Below, one piece after another: positions 34,722 to 40,943 of a stretch of 40,943 nucleotides of DNA. How positions within the stretch are numbered: position 1 is the first letter of the stretch; each line of letters starts with the position of its first letter. Source of the stretch: Desulfobacteraceae bacterium. Its GTDB lineage: Bacteria; Desulfobacterota; Desulfobacteria; Desulfobacterales; Desulfococcaceae. The position numbers and the translations under genes were made by a program. Under the pieces are notes generated by a model. The model had not been told where the DNA came from. It worked only from the letters and a program-made list of their open reading frames with translations, and made no database searches. The DNA lies in the NCBI GenBank assembly GCA_011390755.1, contig JAABRU010000050.1, positions 1 through 40,943 on the forward strand, given 5' to 3'.

Positions 34722-34747
34722 TCATCCGGCTGTTTTTCGGCATCTTT

Positions 34748-34791
34748 CAGATTCCTGACAGATTCCTGACAGATTCCTGACAGATTCCTGA
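34748..34791. repeat. Four tandem copies of CAGATTCCTGA
   Basis: There are four perfect 11-bp units, 44 bp in total, starting 26 bases after the operon's last stop codon. Perfect identity suggests recent slippage expansion. Confidence 0.97.
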
Positions 34792-34994
34792 AATCAAAAA
34801 TGCTTTCTCCGAATCTGCCCAGTATGTCAAATAAACGCAACCTGCTGATTTTTCGCTCCGGTAACTTTTGAGTATCCTGTAACTGCCTGATTTTTGGTTG
34901 CTGCCCCGACAGGTGGCAAGCTGGGTTATTTTAATATTTCTGATGATTGACGAATATGCCGGAACATGATAGAATTTACACTTATTTTGAAAAA

Positions 34995-35139
34995 TCAGCA
35001 GATCGAAAAGTTTTCCCCGGATACGGTTTCAGGGCTGTCCCGGAGTGCAGAAACTGTATTTCTGCACTATTGCAGCTTCCGGTCACCCCGTGCAAAAATA
35101 TAATTTTTGCACTCCTCCGGAAACGTTTCGATCTACTGA
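34995..35139 (+). repeat. Full-length 145-bp TIR element, copy B
   Basis: It has the same length and orientation as copy A at 20236 and matches it end to end, with most differences in the centre. Termini are TCAGCAGATCGAAAAGTTTT and the inverse of TCAGTAGATCGAAACGTTTC. No reading frame of interest is present. Confidence 0.92.
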
Positions 35140-35189
35140 AAATGCAATACTCGGCACGGTTTCTGATATAGTGTTTAAGAAAACAGATT

Positions 35190-35276
35190 TGGGGGTTCAT
35201 GCAGGTTGGGGGGGAGGAACGAACCCCGGCAGATTCAGTAGGTTGGGCTTCACTGCGCTCACCCCGGCCTGCCCCA
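35190..35276. repeat. GCAGGTTGGGG/CCTGCCCCA dispersed repeat, copy 2
   Basis: This is an end-to-end relative of 22241-22325 in the same orientation, with the shared internal CCGGCAGATTC and GGGCTTCACTGCGCTCACCC blocks. Its outer ends, GCAGGTTGGGG and CCTGCCCCA, are complementary. Confidence 0.85.
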
Positions 35277-35366
35277 AATAATTATCTTAAAACGATAGAT
35301 AATTCATTTACCGCTTTCCGAAGATATATTTCTCCGGAAAAATGATAATACGGAGGTTTTTAAAAA

Positions 35367-36077
35367 ATGATTGACTATACAGTGGAGGACACTGTTGCTC
35401 TGATTACCCTGAACAACGGAGAAAACCGTTTTAATCCGGATTTTCTTACGGCCATGACAGATGTGCTGGATGAAATTGAAAACAGCACAGAGGCACTGAG
35501 TGTTGTTGTCCGTTCCGCGCATGAAAAAATATTTTCCAACGGCATTGATCTGGAATGGCTGGTTCCTGTGATTCAGAAAAATGACACATCCCAGGCCAAA
35601 GATTTTTTTTATCAGTTAAACTGGCTCTTCAAACGCACCCTCACCTGTCCGATGATTACCGTTGCAGCTATTAACGGTCATGTTTTTGCGGGGGGAGCCA
35701 TTTGGAGCTGCGCGTTTGATTTCCGTTTTATGCGTACAGAAAGAGGGTATTTCTGTTTTCCGGAAGTGGACCTGGGAATTCCTTTTCTGCCGGGTATGCT
35801 GGAACTGCTGAAAAAAGCCATCCCTTTTTATAAAATGGAAGAAATGCACCATCTGGGTATCCGCCTGACCGCAGAAGAATGCGAAAGGCATCATATTATC
35901 CGCAAAGCCTGTCATACGGACAACCTGCTGGATGAAGCCATGAACTTTGCCAAAGGGGTGCAGAAAAAACGGAAAGTTATCCGGGAAATGAAGACCCGTA
36001 TCTATAAACATATTGTTCATGCACTGGATGTGGAAGATGTTCCCTATATTGAATCGGAGCAGTTTCACATCGCATAA
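35367..36077 (+). CDS. Enoyl-CoA hydratase/isomerase family protein
   Basis: This 236-residue crotonase-fold protein is closest in look to delta3,delta2-enoyl-CoA isomerases. The two oxyanion-hole segments are visible: SNGIDLEWL and NGHVFAGGAIWSCAFD. E133 in FCFPEVDLGIPF is the single catalytic acid expected for an isomerase; the second hydratase glutamate is not evident. It would move double bonds during unsaturated fatty-acyl-CoA oxidation. CGGAGG lies upstream. The C-terminus ends FHIA, without a targeting signal. It is followed after 99 bases by an unrelated epimerase gene. Confidence 0.88.
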   Translation: MIDYTVEDTVALITLNNGENRFNPDFLTAMTDVLDEIENSTEALSVVVRSAHEKIFSNGIDLEWLVPVIQKNDTSQAKDFFYQLNWLFKRTLTCPMITVAAINGHVFAGGAIWSCAFDFRFMRTERGYFCFPEVDLGIPFLPGMLELLKKAIPFYKMEEMHHLGIRLTAEECERHHIIRKACHTDNLLDEAMNFAKGVQKKRKVIREMKTRIYKHIVHALDVEDVPYIESEQFHIA

Positions 36078-36176
36078 GGCTCTCCGGGACAGTTTCGGGG
36101 AAGACGCTGTCCTGTCCTCCCCAAGGGCGGCACTTTTTTTTGATCCGCTGATTATGAAAAAAAACAGGAGCGGAAT

Positions 36177-37079
36177 ATGAAAGTATTTATTACCGGGGGA
36201 ACCGGTTTTGTCGGCAGTTATTTGGCAAAAGAGCTTCTGGATGCAGGGCATGATGTCACAGCCAGCGGAAGCCGTGCGGAACAGAAATCCGTCCGCCATC
36301 CTCGGTTCCGTTATATTTCTGCGGATACCGCACAGCCGGGCAAATGGCAGGAGGCTGTGAGGGAAGCCGATGCTGTGGTCAACCTGGCGGGCCGGAGTAT
36401 TTTCCATGTATGGACGAAAAAATATAAAAAAGAACTTTATGACAGCCGGATACTGACCACCCGGAATATTGCGGACGCACTCGCGGAAGGCGGAAATACC
36501 GTCCTGTGCAGCGCATCTGCGGTGGGCTATTACGGTCCCGCAGGGGATGAGGTGCTCACCGAAGACAGCCCCTGCGGAGATGATTTTCTTTCCGAACTGG
36601 GGAAAGACTGGGAAGCAGAAGCATTCCGCGCAGAAAAAAAAGGAGTACGGGTAAGCACTGCCCGTTTCGGCATTGTGCTGGGGGAAAAGGGCGGAGCCAT
36701 GAAGCAGATGCTTCCGGCCTATAAACTGGGATTCGGCGGCCCTTTGGGAAACGGAAAACAGTGGCTTCCCTGGATTCACATACACGATCTGGTGTCCGCC
36801 CTTATCTTTGTTTTGCAGCATAATGAAATCAGCGGACCTCTGAATTTTACCGCTCCCGAACCCGTGCGGCAGAAAGATTTTGCCCATATTCTGGGGAAAA
36901 TTCTCTGGAGACCCGCATTTCTTCCGGCCCCTGCCTTTATGATCCGGACTGTCATGGGGGAATTGGGGGATGTGCTGCTTACGGGGCAGCGTGCCCTCCC
37001 CGTAAAACTGCTGCATTACGGATTCAGGTTCAGATATGCAGACCTTCATTCGGCATTAAAAGAAATTACAGGGAAATAA
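36177..37079 (+). CDS. TIGR01777-family NAD(P)-dependent epimerase
   Basis: This 300-residue extended short-chain dehydrogenase has the Rossmann motif GGTGFVG at residues 7-13 (MKVFITGGTGFVGSYLAKEL), then VVNLAGRSIFHVWTKKYKKE, CSASAVGYYG, ARFGIVLGEKGG, the family hallmark WLPWIHIHDLV and LNFTAPEPVRQKDFAHILG. The C-terminal DUF1731 segment (PAPAFMIRTVMGELGDVLL, GQRALPVKLLHYGFRF) is present. The substrate is unknown for the family, whose cell-division-inhibitor name comes from E. coli YfcH annotations. GGAG precedes the ATG. The next gene starts four bases after its stop. Confidence 0.93.
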   Translation: MKVFITGGTGFVGSYLAKELLDAGHDVTASGSRAEQKSVRHPRFRYISADTAQPGKWQEAVREADAVVNLAGRSIFHVWTKKYKKELYDSRILTTRNIADALAEGGNTVLCSASAVGYYGPAGDEVLTEDSPCGDDFLSELGKDWEAEAFRAEKKGVRVSTARFGIVLGEKGGAMKQMLPAYKLGFGGPLGNGKQWLPWIHIHDLVSALIFVLQHNEISGPLNFTAPEPVRQKDFAHILGKILWRPAFLPAPAFMIRTVMGELGDVLLTGQRALPVKLLHYGFRFRYADLHSALKEITGK

Positions 37080-37083
37080 AAAT

Positions 37084-37305
37084 ATGTCTGTAACAGTTTT
37101 ACTGCTCATCGGCGGGTTTCTGATTGTCTGCATCCTATGCTGGTCCCTGCTGGGCAGGAAAGATGACAGCGATCATATGCCCCAAGACAGCGGATCGGAA
37201 AACGGAAAAACAGAAGCAGTTCCGGATAATTCGGATACAGTGCGGTACAGCTGCCCCCACTGCGATGATCATGACTGCATCTGCCATAAAAACGGGGACG
37301 GATAA
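37084..37305 (+). CDS. Small membrane protein with Cys/His-rich tail
   Basis: The 73-residue protein is not in a family I know. Residues 3-23 form a membrane helix (VTVLLLIGGFLIVCILCWSL). An acidic, flexible linker follows, then a compact metal-binding-like cluster near the C-terminus (CPHCDDHDCICHK: four Cys, two His). The N-out or N-in topology cannot be decided. It is tightly linked to the epimerase gene (4-base gap) and is followed by a half copy of the 145-bp element. The cluster could hold Zn or Fe, which is inference only. Confidence 0.7.
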   Translation: MSVTVLLLIGGFLIVCILCWSLLGRKDDSDHMPQDSGSENGKTEAVPDNSDTVRYSCPHCDDHDCICHKNGDG

Positions 37306-37326
37306 AGAATCCGTAAATTTTACAGT

Positions 37327-37382
37327 TGCCCCGTGCAAAAATACAGTTTTTGCACTCCTCCGGAAACGTTTCGATCTGCTGA
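37327..37382 (+). repeat. Half copy of the 145-bp TIR element
   Basis: GCCCCGTGCAAAAATACAGT to GATCTGCTGA is the right half of copies A and B. The TTTTTGCACTCCTCCGGAAA block is identical to copy B. It fills most of the 134-bp gap before the nitroreductase gene. Confidence 0.9.
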
Positions 37383-37439
37383 TACACTGTAAATCAGAAA
37401 AAATCACCGAGCCATTACCGAAAAAAAAGGAGATATTAT

Positions 37440-37982
37440 ATGTCAGATTTTACGGAAATCATCAAAGGCCGCAGAAGCATCCGCAAATACGAAGAAAAGG
37501 AGGTTCCGGAATCCGCACTGCAGCAGATTCTGGAAGCTGTGCAGTGGGCACCCTCCTGGACCAACTGCCAGTGCTGGGAAGTTTTGATCATAAAAAATCC
37601 GGAAACCCGTGCAAAGATTCAGGAAACCATCGGCCCGAAAAATCCGGCCACCAAAGCCGTTGTGGCGGCCCCCCTGCTGCTGGCCCTCTGCGCCAAAAAA
37701 GAAGTATCGGGTTATTATAATGGTCAGGCCAGCACCAAATTCGGAGACTGGAATATGTTTGATATGGGGATTGCCACCCAGAACATCTGCCTCACAGCCC
37801 ATTCCCTGGGACTGGGGACAGTGATTGTGGGCCTTTTTGACCATGACAAAGCCGCAGAAATTCTGAAAGTGCCGGACAGTCATGAACTCATGGTGCTGAT
37901 TCCCCTGGGCTATCCTGCCAAAATATCCAGGGCTCCGGAGCGACGGAAAATTGAAGAATTTACTCATGAAGAAACATTTTAA
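37440..37982 (+). CDS. Nitroreductase-family flavoprotein
   Basis: The 180-residue FMN-binding protein has the RRSIRKYEEKEV start, the WAPSWTNCQCWEVLII motif, DMGIATQNICLTAHSLGLGT and PLGYPAK, the diagnostic nitroreductase elements. It reduces nitro compounds, quinones or a specific unknown substrate with NAD(P)H. It is on the short side for the family, and the Cys-containing SWTNCQCW is a variant of the usual SPxNxQPW. AAAGGAG precedes the ATG. Its last codons overlap the next gene. Confidence 0.92.
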   Translation: MSDFTEIIKGRRSIRKYEEKEVPESALQQILEAVQWAPSWTNCQCWEVLIIKNPETRAKIQETIGPKNPATKAVVAAPLLLALCAKKEVSGYYNGQASTKFGDWNMFDMGIATQNICLTAHSLGLGTVIVGLFDHDKAAEILKVPDSHELMVLIPLGYPAKISRAPERRKIEEFTHEETF

Positions 37983-38496
37983 TTATTTCCGGATGATGAA
38001 AAAACAGACTGTCTTTTTTCCGCTTTTTCTGCTGATTTATTACATATTCTGCTGGGGATGCGCGAATACTCCGCCGCCCGAACCTGCAGAACCGCAGGAT
38101 CTGATTATTCGCCAAATATCGGATATTCCGGGATTTTCAAAATCAGAACTCTATGAGGGAGCAAAAAAATGGTTGGCCGGCAGTTTTTCCGATGACCTGG
38201 ATGTCATCCGTTATTCCGACCGTTACAAAGGCATTATTGTCGGTCAGACCCATATCTACCATGTGCGCCCTTCCAAATGGACATCGGATCATGTGTTTGA
38301 ATGCCGTTTTGAAATCATCGTGGAAGTCAAAGATGAAAAAATCCGGACAACCTTCAAAGACCTCTGGCTGTTCCACCGGGGCGGTACCGAACCCATGCTG
38401 AAATCGGATATGGAAGTAATCCGTCCCAAGCTGGAAAATGCGGTGACGGCCCTTGTTTCCTCCTATAAAAAAATGAGCCGGGATGAAAACTGGTAA
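37966..38496 (+). CDS. DUF4468-like exported protein
   Basis: This is a 176-residue protein of unknown role. A basic start and a hydrophobic helix (VFFPLFLLIYYIFCWGC) are followed by a proline-rich stretch, so it is exported. CWGC-ANTPPP could be an imperfect lipobox, making a lipoprotein possible. The rest (YEGAKKWLAGSFSDDLDVIR, YKGIIVGQTHIYHV, FECRFEIIVEVKDEKIRTTF) follows the DUF4468 TBP-like pattern. I chose the ATG at 37966 with GAAGAA seven bases upstream; the ATG at 37993 is an alternative and TTG at 37951 is unlikely. It overlaps the nitroreductase by 17 bases and abuts rluB. Confidence 0.78.
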   Translation: MKKHFNYFRMMKKQTVFFPLFLLIYYIFCWGCANTPPPEPAEPQDLIIRQISDIPGFSKSELYEGAKKWLAGSFSDDLDVIRYSDRYKGIIVGQTHIYHVRPSKWTSDHVFECRFEIIVEVKDEKIRTTFKDLWLFHRGGTEPMLKSDMEVIRPKLENAVTALVSSYKKMSRDENW

Positions 38497-39198
38497 ATGG
38501 AAAAAGAAATGCGCCTGCAGAAATTCCTTGCTTCTGCCGGGATATGTTCCCGGCGGAAAGGGGAAGAGTTGATCCGTGCCGGACATGTAAGGGTAAACGG
38601 TGAAGTGGTTTCAGTGATGGGAAGCAAAGTCTGCCCGGGCAAAGACCGCGTGGAAGTGGACGGCAGTCCGGTGACACTTCCTGGAAAAGCGATCTGTATT
38701 GCCCTGCATAAACCCGCGGGATATATCAGCAGCTGCGATCAGCCCGGCAGAAAAATTGTTCTTGATCTGATCGGAATTCCGGAGCGGGTATATCCCATCG
38801 GCAGACTGGATAAGGATTCCACGGGGCTGCTGCTGCTGACCAATGACGGAGATCTGCATCTGCGTCTTACCCATCCTTCTTTTGACCACGAAAAAGAATA
38901 TGAGGTGACACTCAGGGACTCCGTCAGTGATAAAGTCCTGCGGGAATTGGAGGAGGGAATCCTTCTGGATGGAAAAATCACCCGTCCGGCCAAAATAAAA
39001 AGACTTTCCCCAAAGCGTTTCCGCATCATCCTCCGGGAAGGCAGAAAACGGCAGATACGCCAGATGGTGCGCAAAACCGGAGGGCATGTGAGTGAACTCA
39101 GACGTATCCGCATGTCCGGCATCCGGCTGGGAAATCTGCCGGAAGGGAAATGGCGTTATCTGACAGAGAAAGAGAAAAAAAATCTGCTGAAACGCTGA
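38497..39198 (+). CDS. Pseudouridine synthase, RluB/RsuA type
   Basis: This 233-residue enzyme isomerises uridine in rRNA. The S4 RNA-binding domain (residues 5-65: MRLQKFLASAGICSRRKGEE) is followed by the catalytic domain with D105 in IGRLDKDSTGLLLLTNDG, and the closing motifs REGRKRQIRQM and SELRRIRMSGIRLGNL. The C-terminal LPEGKWRYLTEKE is typical of RluB (23S U2605) rather than RluE. The ATG directly abuts the previous stop; the ATG at 38509 (MRLQKF) matches the usual family start and is a fair alternative. It is convergent with the protease gene, with only five bases between stops. Confidence 0.93.
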   Translation: MEKEMRLQKFLASAGICSRRKGEELIRAGHVRVNGEVVSVMGSKVCPGKDRVEVDGSPVTLPGKAICIALHKPAGYISSCDQPGRKIVLDLIGIPERVYPIGRLDKDSTGLLLLTNDGDLHLRLTHPSFDHEKEYEVTLRDSVSDKVLRELEEGILLDGKITRPAKIKRLSPKRFRIILREGRKRQIRQMVRKTGGHVSELRRIRMSGIRLGNLPEGKWRYLTEKEKKNLLKR

Positions 39199-39203
39199 AA
39201 GCA

Positions 39204-40256
39204 TCATTCCGTATGGGCAGCAGGGGCCGTATGGGCAGTAGGGGAAAAACCCGCAAGAATCTGCAGAATCCCCACCGGATCTTTCAATGTCAGCTCTTCA
39301 TCCCCGTCATAATCCCCGCTGCGCGGAAAAATTGTACTTTCCGGTCGCAGACCTGCTATCACCTGTAAAATGCCGACGGCATCTTCCAATCCGATGCGGG
39401 AATTCTGATCAAAATCACCCGGAATGACGGTAACCGGTATATATTTATTGATAAAACTGAGCATTTCCGGAATTCTGGTATACACACCGTAAAGATTCGG
39501 TTCTGCACATCCATCCCCCCAGCTGACGATTCCCGCCAGTTTCCACGCGCTGTCTTCCCACACAATGAGAGGTCCGCCGCTGTCCCCCACACATGCATCC
39601 TTTCCGCCATCAGCAAATCCGGCGCACAGCATCACATCCGTGATGTCATTATGATAATAGGCAATTGCGTTAAAAGCTTCATTACAGGTTTCATTGCTGA
39701 CAATGGGGATCAGCACTTCCAGCAGTTTGTCCGAATAGGACCAGGTATGATAATCCGTTTTTCCCCATCCCATTGTCAGAGACAGCCGCCCCTCCAAAAC
39801 AGCATCTTTTGATACAGGCCGTATTGTTTCATAGGATACACTGTGTTCCAGTTCCAGCAGGGCAATATCAAAATCCAGCGTCAAATCATTATAAAAGGGG
39901 TGGATAATGATCCTTTTGACATTCACCCTTTCCCCCCTGTCATTTTCCAGATCATGCACATTGAGCACCGCATCCACACTGCCGGAAGATTTCCGGTATA
40001 CGCAGTGGGCTGCCGTAAGCACCCAGTTGGGATGTACCAGGGAAGCACCGCAGAATTGCCCGGAATCATAGGAAGAGATTCCGGAATAAACCAAAGCCGT
40101 CATCCAGGGCCAGTCGCCGTCTTCTGCTTCTCTGCCCCCCACGATTCTGGGGGAAAGCCCGGGGGATGAAATCTCTTCGGGATCCCTGTATTCTTCAGCC
40201 GCAGCCGGTATGCAGCAGATGATGATTATCAAAAAAGCAATACCCGTTTTTTTCAT
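39204..40256 (-). CDS. Secreted trypsin-like protease with C-terminal dockerin repeats
   Basis: The 350-residue S1-family protease has a signal peptide (residues 1-21, MKKTGIAFLIIIICCIPAAA), a short propeptide and the activation site SPR-IVGGREAEDGDWPW. The catalytic triad is H84 (TAAHC), D130 (DFDIALLEL) and S226 (GDSGGPL). The Asp in KDACVGDSGG at the S1 pocket predicts cleavage after Arg/Lys. Residues about 285-340 are two dockerin-like calcium-binding repeats (GDFDQNSRIGLEDAVGILQV, SGDYDGDEELTLKDPVGILQ), the same kind as at the end of the giant protein. AGGAG precedes the chosen ATG; the frame continues 19 codons upstream without a site. The C-terminus is an Ala/Thr/His-rich tail from a short DNA repeat. 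Confidence 0.94.
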   Translation of the reverse strand: MKKTGIAFLIIIICCIPAAAEEYRDPEEISSPGLSPRIVGGREAEDGDWPWMTALVYSGISSYDSGQFCGASLVHPNWVLTAAHCVYRKSSGSVDAVLNVHDLENDRGERVNVKRIIIHPFYNDLTLDFDIALLELEHSVSYETIRPVSKDAVLEGRLSLTMGWGKTDYHTWSYSDKLLEVLIPIVSNETCNEAFNAIAYYHNDITDVMLCAGFADGGKDACVGDSGGPLIVWEDSAWKLAGIVSWGDGCAEPNLYGVYTRIPEMLSFINKYIPVTVIPGDFDQNSRIGLEDAVGILQVIAGLRPESTIFPRSGDYDGDEELTLKDPVGILQILAGFSPTAHTAPAAHTE

Positions 40257-40943
40257 TTGTTTTTCTCCTGCTTTGCCAGTATCCGTGACGGTATTATGCA
40301 ATATATGTGCCATTTATTATCATATTCAGTATTTTTTCAAACCTTCTGTCCCTGATTATTCGTAAATCTGGTCAGTTAGGCGATTTCCAAATATGAATGT
40401 ACCGCTTCCGCAGGAGTCATAAACGGAAAGTCTGTAACCGGACTGCCGTCTGTCAGACACTGCCAAACTTTCAGTCTGGCACTCCTTCGCTACATTTTTT
40501 TCAGGAAATCACCTTATCCGAATCATAATGCTTTTCCTGAAAACGGAGTTATAAAATCCCTTTCCGTCTGACTGTCAAATTTTTTTATGCTGACGGCAAA
40601 CAGGTATTTCCATATTTATAAACCACCATGAGTTATGACTCACAAAGAAGTATGAAAGTTTCAACCCGTTCCCGGGCTCCGGCAGTGTGTGAGGCAGAGT
40701 CTCACCCCCAGCGTTCCCAGGCGGGGCCAGGGAACGAGTCAGGCTGCGGAGGAGTGCGAAAATTAAGGCCGAGGCCGGTTTTTCGCAGACACTTTCATAT
40801 AAACGGCCATGATATGCAGTCACAACAAAGCATGAAAGTTTCAACCCGGACTCGTTACGGGGCTCCGCCCCGTAACACCGGAGGTGAGGCTCCGCCTCAT
40901 ACTGTGTACGGGGCGGAGCCCCGGAAAAATGCGTTACGGGGCA
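40257..40943. other. Gene-free end of window
   Basis: No gene is supported in these 687 bases. The first 350 bases are A/T-rich and contain the promoter region of the protease, but no box is clear enough to call. The rest is repeat sequence that continues past the window edge. The 89-codon minus frame at 40575-40844 consists of repeats. Confidence 0.7.
40615..40943. repeat. Palindrome cluster with duplicated unit
   Basis: Two related units begin near 40626 (CCATGAGTTATGACTCACAA) and 40807 (CCATGATATGCAGTCACAAC) and share AGTTTCAACCCG, then enter palindrome runs. The hairpins include TGAGGC-AGA-GTCTCA, TTACGGGGC-TCC-GCCCCGTAA (40855-40875), TGAGGC-TCC-GCCTCA and ACGGGGC-GGA-GCCCCGG. Boundary motifs ACTCGTT and AACGAGTC match those of the element at 16969-17073. 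The last copy is cut by the window end. Confidence 0.85.

Larger units (their letters stand above)
34722..35366. other. 645-bp gap with three repeat types
   Basis: No gene is supported. It holds a 4 x 11-bp tandem repeat (34748), a full 145-bp TIR element (34995) and the second copy of the GCAGGTTGGGG repeat (35190). No clear terminator for the signalling operon was found. AATACGGAGG just before 35367 is the ribosome-binding region of the next gene. Confidence 0.7.

Noticed and set aside
36087..36140. Possible terminator after the enoyl-CoA isomerase gene
   Set aside because: The short GGACAG/CTGTCC stem is separated from the T-tract by about 20 bases of unpaired G/C-rich sequence, so it is not a convincing intrinsic terminator.
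35616..37049. 477-codon minus frame spanning the isomerase and epimerase genes
   Set aside because: It runs opposite two well-supported genes and the gap between them, with no start signal or protein-like features.
40575..40844. 89-codon minus frame at the window end
   Set aside because: It is composed of the two duplicated repeat units and palindromes; no start signal.

Overview
The window looks like a chromosomal segment of a large-genome, repeat-rich Gram-negative bacterium. I favour Desulfobacterota (the Desulfonema/Desulfobacteraceae type). This is an inference from the mix of non-cellulosomal dockerin proteins, a CheB/CheR-PAS fusion, many sensor kinases, small toxin-antitoxin modules and dense families of short palindromic repeats. 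No rRNA, tRNA, CRISPR array, transposase or phage gene was seen.

Layout. 1-371 is a 26-unit minisatellite that stops three bases short of the stop codon of an alpha-glucan phosphorylase (minus strand, to 2924). Next come a coiled-coil protein built on 14-residue repeats with a PD-(D/E)xK-like end (3096-4031) and an 8.5-kb gene for a secreted giant protein (4244-12733): seven FG-GAP repeats, about 20 cadherin-like repeats and a dockerin-like C-terminus. 12.9-15.2 kb is an AT-rich island of small minus-strand genes: an MqsRA-like toxin/zinc-finger antitoxin pair, a DUF104-type antitoxin, and a two-gene HEPN module whose first gene has a truncated 5' duplicate nearby. 15.7-20.1 kb encodes a two-headed glycogen debranching enzyme (GH13 glucanotransferase plus amylo-1,6-glucosidase) that carries a 105-bp palindromic element in frame. 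With the phosphorylase it forms a glycogen breakdown set.

20.4-26.2 kb holds a cyclophilin, a small SHOCT-like protein, an FmdB zinc ribbon, xseB/xseA and a HEAT-repeat protein. 27.2-34.7 kb is a tightly packed plus-strand signalling operon: receiver, MASE3 histidine kinase, PAS-HisKA_2 kinase, CheB/CheR-PAS fusion, receiver-kinase hybrid. 35.4-39.2 kb carries an enoyl-CoA isomerase-like protein, a TIGR01777 epimerase, a small Cys/His-rich membrane protein, a nitroreductase, a DUF4468 protein and an RluB-type pseudouridine synthase. A trypsin-like protease with dockerin repeats converges on the latter (39204-40256). The end of the window is a cluster of palindromes.

Two themes stand out. First, several distinct short repeat families are scattered between genes: a 145-bp element with about 20-bp terminal inverted repeats, seen as two full and five partial copies; a hairpin family with a constant GC-(A/G)GA-GC apex and variable but complementary stems; and elements reaching into xseB and the debranching-enzyme gene. 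Second, the small-gene island contains the best candidate for an undescribed module, the HEPN protein with its unrecognised, translationally coupled partner.
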